Shown piece after piece: positions 29,606 through 38,211 of a stretch of DNA of 64,000 nucleotides. Each line of letters opens with the position of its first letter. Within the stretch, counting starts at the first letter, position 1. A program made the translations under genes and the position numbers. Source of the stretch: Dolichospermum sp. DET69 (GTDB lineage Bacteria > Cyanobacteriota > Cyanobacteriia > Cyanobacteriales > Nostocaceae); contig CP070233.1 of the NCBI GenBank assembly GCA_017355425.1, positions 102,501-166,500 of the forward strand, in the 5' to 3' direction. Under the pieces are notes generated by a model that was not told where the DNA came from, did not search any database, and worked only from the letters and a program-made list of their open reading frames with translations.

Positions 29606-31132
29606 CTAAGCCCCTACAGACTCCTTAGCAGCATATAATACCTCAGCCGAGATATCTTTAAACCCACGTTCACGGGCAAACTTTTCGGTATTTCGCTTCA
29701 CCTTCCCACGCACAAAACCAGGAATTTTATTCAATTCTGCTTGGCCATCTTTTGTCCAATTCAAACCAGATTCAGCAGAAATTCCTTTGGTAATTACTTC
29801 CTTTGTATCGTGTCCACCAAAGATTTCTAATAAGTGATCTTCCATTCCCAAAGTGAAGGAATTGTAGATTAAATCGGTGATTTGATTTGTCCCTTCATAA
29901 CCCATAAAAGGTTTGTAACCAATAGGGAAATTCTGCACGTGAATTGGTGCAGCAATCACACCACAGGGAATATCCAAACGTTTACCTACGTGACGTTCCA
30001 TCTGTGTACCAAATATAGCAGAAGGTTCAACGCGAGCGATCGCATCCCCAATTTCACCATGATCATCTGTAATTAATACTTCATCGCAATATTCGCTTAC
30101 CTGTTCCCTAAACCAGTCAGCATCATACTTGCAATAAGTACCCGCCCACACCACATGAATCCCCATTTCCCGCGTTAGAATCTTCGTTAAAGCCGCCGCA
30201 TGGGTATTATCACCAAAGACTACAGCTTTCTTCCCAGTCAAATTCTGACAGTCAATAGAACGGGAAAACCAAGCCGCTTGGGATACGTGCAAAGTTTGTT
30301 CATTAATGAAGTTTTCATAATTAACCTCACCACCTTGAACATTAATTACCTGCTGAATTTTACGGATACATCTAGCGGTTTCCACCACACCCATTGGCGT
30401 AATATCTACGTAGGGAGTTCCAAATTGTTCTTCTAAATATTTAGCTGTAGTTAACCCCAATTCCCGATAAGGAACTAAGTTAAACCAAGCTTTCGGCAGA
30501 TTTTTCAACTCATGAACGCTTGCACCTTCAGGAATAACAGAATTTACCTCAATTCCCAAATCAGCCATTAACCGCTTGAGTTCGGTGCAGTCGTGGTTAT
30601 TGTGGAAACCCAGAGTAGAAATACCAAAGATGTTAACTGAAGGTTTGACAGTTTTTTCTGTGGGTAGTTCGCCTTTTTTGCGGGCTTTCTCAATGTAATA
30701 TTGGACGATTTGTTGGAAAGTTCTATCTGCGGCTTGTAGTTCGTTGTAGCGATAATGGTTCACGTCCGCCAGCATTACATCCCCTTTTGCGTCCAACTGC
30801 GCTCTTTCTACAAAGTTGTGCAAATCTTCTTGCAAAATACTGGAAGTGCAGGTAGGAGTTAAAACAATTAAATCAGGGTGTTCTTCAGCATCTTTGCGGA
30901 CGATGTTATCTACTACCTTTTCTTGAGAACCACGGGCTAAGACGTTTCTGTCAACGACGCTGGTTGTAACTGGGGTAAAATTCCTCTCCCGCGATAGCAT
31001 GGAACGCATGACGTTAAAGTAATCATCACCCAGGGGCGCGTGCATAATTGCATGAACGTTTTTAAAAGAACTGGTAATTCGTAACGTACCAATGTGGGCG
31101 GGTCCTGAATACATCCAGTAAGCCAATTTCAT
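29606..31132 (-). CDS. chlB: Light-independent protochlorophyllide reductase subunit B
   Basis: A 508-residue nitrogenase-like subunit that, with ChlN, binds protochlorophyllide and reduces its D ring in the dark using electrons from ChlL. The start [20 protein letters not shown] is diagnostic. Asp36 in APLGDDYF is the unusual fourth ligand of the NB [4Fe-4S] cluster. [13 protein letters not shown] and NHYRYNEL supply cluster and substrate contacts. Full length to the C-terminal domain ([18 protein letters not shown]). It is monocistronic here, with its own terminator. ChlL and ChlN are not in this window. Confidence 0.98.
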   Translation of the reverse strand: MKLAYWMYSGPAHIGTLRITSSFKNVHAIMHAPLGDDYFNVMRSMLSRERNFTPVTTSVVDRNVLARGSQEKVVDNIVRKDAEEHPDLIVLTPTCTSSILQEDLHNFVERAQLDAKGDVMLADVNHYRYNELQAADRTFQQIVQYYIEKARKKGELPTEKTVKPSVNIFGISTLGFHNNHDCTELKRLMADLGIEVNSVIPEGASVHELKNLPKAWFNLVPYRELGLTTAKYLEEQFGTPYVDITPMGVVETARCIRKIQQVINVQGGEVNYENFINEQTLHVSQAAWFSRSIDCQNLTGKKAVVFGDNTHAAALTKILTREMGIHVVWAGTYCKYDADWFREQVSEYCDEVLITDDHGEIGDAIARVEPSAIFGTQMERHVGKRLDIPCGVIAAPIHVQNFPIGYKPFMGYEGTNQITDLIYNSFTLGMEDHLLEIFGGHDTKEVITKGISAESGLNWTKDGQAELNKIPGFVRGKVKRNTEKFARERGFKDISAEVLYAAKESVGA

Positions 31133-31441
31133 CTGGTTTTCTCCCTTTACAACTTAAATAACTATAAGTGCTTGATTATTAAATCGCTTCTGATTTTCTC
31201 AAACTTGATGGCTAGGAAAAAATAAGGTTTGTTGCGAGGTTATTTGGTGTAGGAAGGGATAAAACCTAGTAACTGAATGGGTTATGGCTGCTAATTTAAA
31301 TAATATTGATATTGTTTAAGTAAATAAATCTTAATGATTTGACATCAATCACTGTCCATAAATAATTACCATGATTGTCAATGGAAGTGACGCAAAAAAT
31401 GTTACTGTAAATAGCTTTAAAACATCCTATCGTTTATCAGT
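31133..31441. other. Divergent promoter region of chlB and murF
   Basis: 309 bp between divergent starts. Only general AT-rich promoter-like DNA is seen. No gene or repeat copy. Confidence 0.6.
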
Positions 31442-32797
31442 ATGCCAGTCTCTATCACTATTTCCCAACTGGTTGAAGTTCTTATCGCTGAACCTGTAAA
31501 TCTATCTGCATCTACCTTAGCTCGTTCCAGTACCGGGATACAAACAGATACCCGAATTTTGCAACCGGGTGAAGTCTTTTTGGCTTTGCGAGGAGAAAAG
31601 TTTGACGGACATGATTTTGTGCCAACAGCGATCGCTCAAGGGGCTATAGTTGCCATAGTTGATCATGCTTATGAAAATCCTGGCTTTCCGGTTTTGCGGG
31701 TAAAAGATACACTAAAGGCATATCAGCAAATCGCTAAATGGTGGCGTGAAAGCTTTGATATTCCTGTGATTGGCATCACGGGTTCGGTAGGTAAAACTAC
31801 AACCAAAGAACTAATTTCGGCAGTTTTAGCTACCAAGGGAAAAGTTCATAAAACCTATGGAAATTTCAATAATGAAATTGGTGTTCCTAAAACCCTTTTA
31901 GAAATGGGTAGAGAAAAGGACTTTGCTGTCATCGAAATGGCCATGCGAGGCAGGGGACAAATTGCTGAACTGACAGAAATTGCGAGGCCGACAATTGGGG
32001 TAATTACCAATGTAGGGACTGCACATATTGAATTACTGGGTTCAGAGGAAGCGATCGCCCAAGCTAAGTGTGAATTATTAGCGACCATGCCAAATGACAG
32101 TATCGCCATCCTTAATCATGATAATCGCCTATTAATGGACACAGCCGCGAAATTTTGGCAAGGGAAAGTGATTAGTTATGGTTTTGATGGTGGGGATATC
32201 CAAGGAAAATTAACTGATCATGAAACTGTAGAAGTTGAGGGAATGCATCTACCTTTACCTTTACCCGGTCGTCATAATGCTACTAATTTTTTAGCGGCTT
32301 TAGCAGTAGCTAAGGTATTAGAAATTGATTGGCAATTATTGCAATCAGGTATCATTGTGAATATGCCTACAGGTAGAAGTCAACGCTTCACTTTAGCTAA
32401 TGATGTGGTGATTTTAGATGAAACCTATAATGCCGCCCCAGAAGCCATGTTGGCAGCTTTGCAGTTGTTAGCGGACACACCAGGAAAGCGGAAAATTGCT
32501 GTTTTAGGGGCAATGAAAGAATTAGGAGCAAGATCCCCGGAACTACATCAAAAAGTCGGGGAAATGGTCAAACATTTACATCTAGATGGGTTGTTGGTCT
32601 TAGTTGATGGTAAAGATGCGGAAATTATGGCTAATAGTGCCGATAATATATCTTGCGAATGTTTTACAAACCATGCTGATTTGGTAACAAGATTAAAAAC
32701 ATTTATGCAAACAGGCGATCGCTTATTATTCAAAGCAGCCCATTCCGTGGGATTAGATCGAGTTGTTAATCAACTACGGGTAGAATTTCCTAATTAG
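31442..32797 (+). CDS. murF: UDP-N-acetylmuramoyl-tripeptide--D-alanyl-D-alanine ligase
   Basis: A 451-residue Mur ligase that adds D-Ala-D-Ala to the peptidoglycan precursor in the cytosol. It shows the ATP-binding GITGSVGKTTTKEL, the family stretch KTYGNFNNEIGVP, ITNVGTAHIELLGS, and VILDETYNAAPEAM in the C-terminal domain. The stop is TAG 32795-32797. The last base of that codon belongs to an inserted MITE. The duplicated target downstream (TAATTA) implies the original stop was TAA at the same codon, so the protein is unchanged. Confidence 0.96.
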   Translation: MPVSITISQLVEVLIAEPVNLSASTLARSSTGIQTDTRILQPGEVFLALRGEKFDGHDFVPTAIAQGAIVAIVDHAYENPGFPVLRVKDTLKAYQQIAKWWRESFDIPVIGITGSVGKTTTKELISAVLATKGKVHKTYGNFNNEIGVPKTLLEMGREKDFAVIEMAMRGRGQIAELTEIARPTIGVITNVGTAHIELLGSEEAIAQAKCELLATMPNDSIAILNHDNRLLMDTAAKFWQGKVISYGFDGGDIQGKLTDHETVEVEGMHLPLPLPGRHNATNFLAALAVAKVLEIDWQLLQSGIIVNMPTGRSQRFTLANDVVILDETYNAAPEAMLAALQLLADTPGKRKIAVLGAMKELGARSPELHQKVGEMVKHLHLDGLLVLVDGKDAEIMANSADNISCECFTNHADLVTRLKTFMQTGDRLLFKAAHSVGLDRVVNQLRVEFPN

Positions 32798-33068
32798 GGT
32801 TTGCTGAAAAAGTCTTTTCGTAAGGACTAGGAGTCAGGAGTCACCGAGTCACCGAGTCAGGAGGAATAAGGAAGAAGAAGGAATAATAAGCAAGAATAAG
32901 GAAGAAGGAAGAGAAGGTTGGACAATTAGTCCTCAAATTTACGCGGTTATAGAAGAGTGAAAATGCAAGGGTTTTAAACATCTATTGTCAATAATCTTGC
33001 ACTTGTTTGGTTATAAAACCCTGCAAACCTTTATCTATCAACCCTTTTGCTTTCTTTTATGCAAACCC
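32797..33068. mobile_element. MITE family B, copy 2 (6-bp TSD TAATTA), inserted at the murF stop codon
   Basis: A 272-bp copy of the element at 15238-15485, starting GGGTTTGCTGAA and ending GCAAACCC. TAATTA at 32791-32796 and 33069-33074 is the target duplication. It is longer than copy 1 mainly through extra GAGTCACC and GAATAAG repeats in the purine-rich section. Confidence 0.9.
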
Positions 33069-33264
33069 TAATTAAAGATTGAGTTTCAATGTGTTGTCTA
33101 ATTTCGGTATCTTTAGACAAAACAAACTTAATTAAGGCGGTATTTTTTGGGAAATTAAACCCCAAGCAAATGATCTATTTTGTGGAGATGTTGCATGAAA
33201 CATCTCTACTATATCTATTGATAGAAATCTAAACAATGAAAATTATCAGCTAATTGCCATAAAT

Positions 33265-35544
33265 CCCACATTCCGCACCCTTGACTGTCACAAACGGTGA
33301 TTACGGAGGTAAATTGATGAAGAAGGAGTAAAAGAATACATTGATATATAAAAAAACAAATTTTAGATAGGAAAATTGATTCAGATGTATTCTCAATAAG
33401 AAGCAATAAAGAATAAGGGTGGTTTCTGGCAAAAAATATAATATAATTTTATTGTTAGTCTATCAAGACTTAATCATAACTTATATCCTTCTAGAAATAA
33501 ACTTAAAAATAGCATTAAAACTTAAACTCATTAATAAAATTAATGAGTCAAATTGTATAATTAAACTATTAATAATGTTGATAAATCAACTTATATATCT
33601 GTAGTAATTACGGCAAGCTTCTGGGAGAAATAGAAGAATGTACTTCATTTCAGATGTTAAGTTATAAAAGTCTGTTTTTTGTTGAAAAGTAACAAGATGA
33701 ACTGATTGAAAACATTGAAATATCCACCGCATTGTTGGATTGTTGATGGCTTTGCCCAATTGATTTTTTACAGTATAGTTTAAGGATTTTAAAGCAGCCC
33801 TAATTTCTCTTTGTGCTAGAGTATAAACTAGCAGACATAACCCCATTATCATTGCTAATGCCTCTATTCTTTCTGGGCTTTTCAGGAAAATACTATCTGC
33901 TAAAAATAAAGGATTTTTGAGAAAACTAAATCCTCGTTCACAGGATTGCTGTGCTTTATATTCAGACAGCATTTTCTCTTTACTCAGTTCTTTTTCTGAT
34001 AAAACATTTGTGGCAATTATAAACCTTCCTGCACTTAATACTTCTTGGTCAATAGCATCTTTATTTTCAGCAACTGTTGCTAAGATTTGATAGCATTTTG
34101 ATTGATTTTCTTCTTTGATGTTAGGACTTTTTTCGATAACTTCGATATTTTCTACTTGATGATATTTAAATTCTTTACTTATTTTGATTAATTCTTTTCT
34201 AGCATCAGCAGCACAAGCAAATTTTTCTTGCAATAGGTTTTTTAACTTAGTTTGAGTATTAGTCAAAGCTTTTTCTATTTTCTTTGATAATTTCTTTAAG
34301 TCAGATTTTTTTCTATCTTGACTTTGCACAACTAACCATCTTTGTTCTATATCTCCATAAGTTATTTTCTTTTCGGCATAAGAATATCCTACTTTTTCAC
34401 TTTTAACAAATTCCGATTCTGCTAAACTCATCACTAAGTTTTTTGCTGATTTTATCGTTAAGGGTACTCTGGTTAACCATTTGAGACTCGACATTAACTT
34501 GATATTTGATTCTGTATATAATGCGCTATCTGCTACTATCAAACTATCAACTTGTATTCTTTTCTGATATTCAACTGCGATTTCTCCAAATTTTTTAGAA
34601 TCAACTTCATTCCCTGATACTGCTTTTATATATATTGGTATATCTCCATCTCCTGAACATACTAATTGTGTAATAAATTGTTTTAAATCTGGACGATGAT
34701 CTCTTGAATAACCATAGGTCAGCTTTATCGCTTGAGGTGATTGACTCTCTTCATTTTCTTTTTCCAATGAACCTGATTCTTTTTGATTTTTAAATATTAC
34801 TGATGGTAAACTATTTTCATATTCTCCATCTACATGAAATGATGTCGAATCCAAGTGTGATGATGAAAGTGATATCTGATATATTTTTACCGCATTTAAA
34901 CTGACTGCTAAAAATGTTGTATCTAGTCCTTTTATAAATAATTTATCTAATACTCTTCCCAGCTTATCATCGTTGAAATATTCTGGTTTTGCTCCTGCAC
35001 CAATTAAGTGTTCACAAGCGATTAATTCAAAGAATTTTGGGAACATATATAAAGGCTGTGACATCATGCTTAATCCATTTAAAATCATCGCCTTTACTAC
35101 CTGACCCGCACTGACTTTTTCTTCTGGTTCTGACCCTAGTAAATTATTAATTATTTCTACTATCCCAATTGAATCTACTATTCCTGCTACTATTCCTAAA
35201 TGGTCAATCTTCTTCAATTCAAGGTCTTTTATATTCAACATGACAACAGAAACTCCACAAAAGTATCTGTTTTGTATTTTCTCATTTTTCTGTTGAGTCA
35301 ACACATTTTTTTAGTTTTTTCATTGTCATTGAGGATAAACCTTTCAATGATTTTAAACTAAGTTTTCTATCAAAATAACCTAAGAACCAATAATTTCGTA
35401 CTTAGTCGTGAATATTTAACTGTATCTCTAACTTAATAGTAATAATTCCTATTTAGCTTTAACAAATCCTCTCAACATTTAGTTCTTATGTACTAAATAC
35501 ATCCGTTTGCTTGGGGTGTGACAGTTGTGGGTGCGGAATGTGGG
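33265..35544 (-). mobile_element. Complete IS1634-like insertion sequence (6-bp TSD ATAAAT)
   Basis: A 2280-bp element bounded by terminal inverted repeats CCCACATTCCGCACCC and GGGTGCGGAATGTGGG, extended inwards by CTGTCACA on both sides. ATAAAT at 33259-33264 and 35545-35550 is the target duplication. One transposase gene fills most of it. The intact ends, TSD and frame suggest a recent arrival. The flanking DNA is the tail of the murF intergenic region on one side and the precursor-peptide cluster on the other. Confidence 0.93.
33586..35241 (-). CDS. IS1634-family (IS4-like DDE) transposase
   Basis: A 551-residue transposase. The N-terminal region (KKIDHLGIVAGIVDSIGIVE) is the DUF4277 domain characteristic of this group. 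The DDE core includes HLDSTSFHVDGEY, a DSLIVADSALYTESNIK segment and the C-terminal SERGFSFLKNPLFLADSIFL-like part (here CERGFSFLKNP), containing the catalytic Glu. ATG 35241 is preferred, and the frame is open a further 21 codons. No frameshift, so it is potentially active. Confidence 0.93.
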   Translation of the reverse strand: MLNIKDLELKKIDHLGIVAGIVDSIGIVEIINNLLGSEPEEKVSAGQVVKAMILNGLSMMSQPLYMFPKFFELIACEHLIGAGAKPEYFNDDKLGRVLDKLFIKGLDTTFLAVSLNAVKIYQISLSSSHLDSTSFHVDGEYENSLPSVIFKNQKESGSLEKENEESQSPQAIKLTYGYSRDHRPDLKQFITQLVCSGDGDIPIYIKAVSGNEVDSKKFGEIAVEYQKRIQVDSLIVADSALYTESNIKLMSSLKWLTRVPLTIKSAKNLVMSLAESEFVKSEKVGYSYAEKKITYGDIEQRWLVVQSQDRKKSDLKKLSKKIEKALTNTQTKLKNLLQEKFACAADARKELIKISKEFKYHQVENIEVIEKSPNIKEENQSKCYQILATVAENKDAIDQEVLSAGRFIIATNVLSEKELSKEKMLSEYKAQQSCERGFSFLKNPLFLADSIFLKSPERIEALAMIMGLCLLVYTLAQREIRAALKSLNYTVKNQLGKAINNPTMRWIFQCFQSVHLVTFQQKTDFYNLTSEMKYILLFLPEACRNYYRYIS

Positions 35545-35709
35545 ATAAATAGCTAGACAAAAATATTTTAATTAAGTCTTATCTCTTAGTTTCAAAGCCT
35601 TGAACTTATAAATTATTTTTGAAAGAATAAAAACAAGGATTAGTCAATATCAAGTCTAATCTGATTTGTCTTTTATTGAGACAATACAATACATAAAAGA
35701 GGAATTATC

Positions 35710-35904
35710 ATGGCTAAGATTAAAATATCCGAACTACTTCCTGTAGGTTATGACTTATTGAATGATGCTCCTAGTTTTCTGAATGAATTAGCTACCGATG
35801 AAGTACAAAACGTTCTTGGTGGAGGTGGTGGCTGGGGACGTGGTGGCTGGGGAGGTGGAGGTTATGGCTGGGGAGGTCGTGGCTGTTGTTGCTGTTGTTG
35901 TTAA
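35710..35904 (+). CDS. Bacteriocin/RiPP-like precursor peptide 1, poly-Cys core
   Basis: A 64-residue peptide. Residues 1-37 form a leader (MAKIKISELLPVGYDLLND then SFLNELATDEVQNVLGG) with a double-glycine end like leaders cut by C39 peptidase-ABC exporters. The remaining 27 residues are Gly/Trp-rich with two Arg and one Tyr and finish in six consecutive cysteines. AGAGGAATTATC precedes the ATG. It shares its leader with two following genes. No cyclase, dehydrogenase or exporter gene is adjacent, so any modification must come from elsewhere. Metal binding by the Cys run is an alternative. Confidence 0.78.
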   Translation: MAKIKISELLPVGYDLLNDAPSFLNELATDEVQNVLGGGGGWGRGGWGGGGYGWGGRGCCCCCC

Positions 35905-35926
35905 TAGCTAAAAAAATAGCTATTAA
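35901..35926 (+). terminator. Hairpin over the end of precursor 1
   Basis: TTAATAGCTA and TAGCTATTAA form a perfect 10-bp stem around AAAAAA and overlap the stop codon. Similar AATAGCTGTTA stems follow precursor 2, so the hairpin was duplicated with the gene. There is no long T run, so attenuation or RNA stability is as likely as termination. Confidence 0.6.
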
Positions 35927-36040
35927 CTAGCAACTATAGTAATCCTAAATTATTCGTGAACAAAGAATTTAACTCTTGCAATATTCACAAATGAAATAGG
36001 ATTACTAGATTAAGACAATATATAACAAGGAGGAATTATC

Positions 36041-36232
36041 ATGGCTAATATCAAAATATCCGCACTACTTCCTGTAGGTTATGACTTATTTAATGATGCT
36101 GCTAGTTTTCTGAATGAATTAGCTACCGACGAAGTACAAAACGTTCTTGGTGGAGGTGGTGGCTGGGGATATGGTGGCTGGGGAGGTAACAGCGGATGTT
36201 ACAATCCCTGTTGCTGCTGGAGTTGTTGCTAA
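36041..36232 (+). CDS. Bacteriocin/RiPP-like precursor peptide 2, Gly/Trp/Cys core
   Basis: A 63-residue peptide with almost the same leader as precursor 1 (MANIKISALLPVGYDLFND then SFLNELATDEVQNVLGG). Its core of 26 residues keeps the GGGWGYGGWGG start but ends NSGCYNPCCCWSCC, giving six spaced cysteines. AAGGAGGAATTATC is a strong ribosome binding site, and the preceding 20 nt are also conserved among the three genes. The same-leader, different-core pattern is typical of RiPP precursors processed by a shared enzyme. Confidence 0.78.
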   Translation: MANIKISALLPVGYDLFNDAASFLNELATDEVQNVLGGGGGWGYGGWGGNSGCYNPCCCWSCC

Positions 36233-36240
36233 TTAAAAAA

Positions 36241-36319
36241 AATAGCTGTTAATCAAACTAACAGCTATTACCAATAGTCAGAATAGTAGTTTTTATTTTT
36301 TACTACTATTCTGACTATT
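36241..36319 (+). terminator. Double hairpin after precursor 2
   Basis: A first stem of AATAGCTGTTA and TAACAGCTATT (36241-36269) is followed by a second of 18 perfect base pairs (36273-36290 with 36302-36319) around a T-rich loop. The second hairpin recurs, with a 13-bp stem, after precursor 3 at 36671-36716. Confidence 0.75.
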
Positions 36320-36361
36320 AATTTATCTTTAATCAACACGATAGATAAAGGAGGAATTATC

Positions 36362-36634
36362 ATGGCTAATATCCAAATATCTGGACTCCTTCCCATAGGT
36401 TATGATTTATTTAATGATGATGCCAGTTTCCTTAATGAACTAGCTACCGAGGAATTACAAAATTTTGGTGCTGGTCACTATGGAGGTTTTAGTAGCGGTT
36501 TTAGTAGCGGTTTTAGTGGCAGTGTTAGTGGCAGTGTTAGTGGCAGTGTTAGTGGCAGTGTTAGTGGCAGTGTTAGTGGCAGTGTTAGTGGCAGTGGTAG
36601 TGGTAGTGTTAGTGGTAGTGGCTTCTGGTGTTAA
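36362..36634 (+). CDS. Bacteriocin/RiPP-like precursor peptide 3, Ser-Gly-Ser-Val repeat core
   Basis: A 90-residue peptide with the same leader family (MANIQISGLLPIGYDLFND then SFLNELATEELQN) but ending NFGAG rather than VLGG. The core starts HYGGFSSGFSSGFSG, continues with six SGSV units encoded by perfect 12-bp repeats (36515-36586), then SGSG/SGSV variants, and ends GFWC with a single cysteine. AAAGGAGGAATTATC precedes the ATG. The core is unlike precursors 1 and 2, so the module has been re-used with a new payload. The Ser/Gly repeat would be easily lengthened by slippage. Confidence 0.75.
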   Translation: MANIQISGLLPIGYDLFNDDASFLNELATEELQNFGAGHYGGFSSGFSSGFSGSVSGSVSGSVSGSVSGSVSGSVSGSGSGSVSGSGFWC

Positions 36635-36670
36635 AATTTAAAAAATAGCTGTTAATTAAAGGCTATTACA

Positions 36671-36716
36671 AATAGTCAGAATAATAATTTTTATTTTTAA
36701 TTCTATTCTGACTATT
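36671..36716 (+). terminator. Hairpin after precursor 3
   Basis: AATAGTCAGAATA and TATTCTGACTATT form a 13-bp stem with a T-rich loop, a shorter version of the hairpin after precursor 2. Confidence 0.7.
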
Positions 36717-36774
36717 TATAAAAAAGCTAAACACCGAGTTTTTGGTACTTTTGAAATTCTGACTTTTGTTGTAA

Positions 36775-37104
36775 TCACTTACCAAAAGAAAACAACTGTA
36801 GGGAATTTCTCCGTAACACAATTACCAAAAGATTAGTCACTAAACAGGTAACTGCTAGAGATAATAAAATATAAGTTGGTGGCATGACCACACCAATCAT
36901 AAACCAAGTATAAACGTGCAGCATCATGATACTAGCAAATGTACAAGCAAACCCTATAGATATCCACACCTGACCCATGGGACGATTTAGAAACGTGAGG
37001 ACAAGCGTTGATAAAGTTGCCAGAATATTGGCTGGAACAAGAAAGGCACAGATGCCTATACAATTGTTGTGGGAAAACTCAATTAAGGTGTTGAAATCTA
37101 ACAT
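36775..37104 (-). CDS. Small membrane protein of unknown function
   Basis: A 109-residue protein with about three hydrophobic helices (approximately 17-38, 45-66 and 75-98), a short acidic N-terminus (MLDFNTLIEFSHNNCIGICA) and a basic C-terminal tail. No domain recognised, although similar small proteins seem common in Nostocales. It is convergent with the precursor cluster. A link to peptide export or immunity would be speculation. Confidence 0.6.
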   Translation of the reverse strand: MLDFNTLIEFSHNNCIGICAFLVPANILATLSTLVLTFLNRPMGQVWISIGFACTFASIMMLHVYTWFMIGVVMPPTYILLSLAVTCLVTNLLVIVLRRNSLQLFSFGK

Positions 37105-37689
37105 TAATTTTTGGGGATAATTGTAGGTGATGATTATTAGGTTTTTATTATAAATACATTATATTCTTAAGATAACTAAACTAATCTTACCTTAAAAGTG
37201 AGTATTCACACCATTTATGTTACATTTTTTAAAGAACTAGCCCGATAAACTAAGTTTATTAATTATAGAGACGCTAATAAAACGTCTCTACAAGATTTGC
37301 CAAATCAAAAAAATCAGATGAGAGAACTACACAAAAAAGATGAACTGCTCGCAGCAGCGCTAGTTTCCTCCGGGACGCTCTTACGTTCGCTATCTAAGAG
37401 GATGTTTTAAAAGTTTTCAAGGTATAAATTAACCCCTCTTGTAAACCTCTCCCCGAAGCGGGGAGAGGCTTTGAAACCCCCCTTCCCAGCCTTCGGCACG
37501 CTGCGCTAACGTAGGGAAGGGGGCAGGGGGGTTAGGTTTTTGGAGATTATCGGTTTCATCTAATACTTTTCAAACAACCTCTAAGGAATGTGGGATGGGC
37601 ATCTGGTCCCTCCTTATATTATTAGGGGACCAGATGCCCGCACCACAAAAAATTTTGGGATATTTTTTAATTGGAAGTCTCTTATTGGC
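37105..37689. other. Repeat-rich intergenic region
   Basis: 585 bp with no gene. It contains a hairpin TAGAGACG-N9-CGTCTCTA (37266-37290), the MITE at 37398-37581 and a hairpin with 14-bp perfect arms GGGCATCTGGTCCC/GGGACCAGATGCCC (37597-37639), downstream of the fasciclin gene on the minus strand. Confidence 0.7.
37398..37581. mobile_element. MITE family A, copy 2 (3-bp TSD TAA)
   Basis: A 184-bp copy of the 10357-10520 element with ends GAGGATGTTTTAAAAGT and (inverted) GAGGTTGTTTGAAAAGT, flanked by TAA at 37395-37397 and 37582-37584. It is 20 bp longer because a second small repeat (AGCCTTCGGCACGCTGCG type) sits inside its central stem. Confidence 0.87.
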
Positions 37690-38091
37690 TTAACCCATTA
37701 AAATTACCGTATCAATAACGTGAATCACGCCATTATCAGCATCAATATCCGCTGCTAAAACTGTAGCATTTTTCACTTCAAACCCATCATCACAATTAAT
37801 TTTAACAGGAGAACCTTCCACAGAAGTTACTGTACCAAGTTTTGCCAAATCAGCCTTTGTTAACTTGCCAGGTACAACGTGATAGGTTAATATCCGTGCT
37901 AACTGGGGAATATTTTGTAATAAAGTAGTAATTGTACCAGGGGGTAACTTGGCAAAAGCGTCGTCAGTTGGCGCAAATACAGTAAATGGGCCGGGACTTT
38001 TTAACGTTTCCACCAACCCAGCAGCGGACACAGCGGCCACTAAAGTTTTAAACGCATCATTACTAACTGCAATATCAACAATATCAGGCAT
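37690..38091 (-). CDS. Fasciclin (FAS1) domain protein
   Basis: A 133-residue protein made of one FAS1 domain: [23 protein letters not shown], here shown by [17 protein letters not shown] (H1 motif), [11 protein letters not shown] (the YH motif) and the end [14 protein letters not shown] (H2). FAS1 domains mediate adhesion. There is no signal peptide, as in many short cyanobacterial members, so location is uncertain. It is divergent from the PanE-like gene. Confidence 0.93.
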   Translation of the reverse strand: MPDIVDIAVSNDAFKTLVAAVSAAGLVETLKSPGPFTVFAPTDDAFAKLPPGTITTLLQNIPQLARILTYHVVPGKLTKADLAKLGTVTSVEGSPVKINCDDGFEVKNATVLAADIDADNGVIHVIDTVILMG

Positions 38092-38211
38092 TGATTTTAC
38101 CTCGTATCTACCAAAGGTTCTAAAAGATAGTAAATCATGTTTAAGTTTGATTAATTAAAATTCTGGTAGAATATTATCTAATGATTTTACTAAGACTTTT
38201 CTATACATAAA

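Noticed and set aside
33419-33604. 61-codon frame of Ile/Leu/Asn inside the IS left end
   Set aside because: AT-rich non-coding part of the insertion sequence; no ribosome binding site or similarity.
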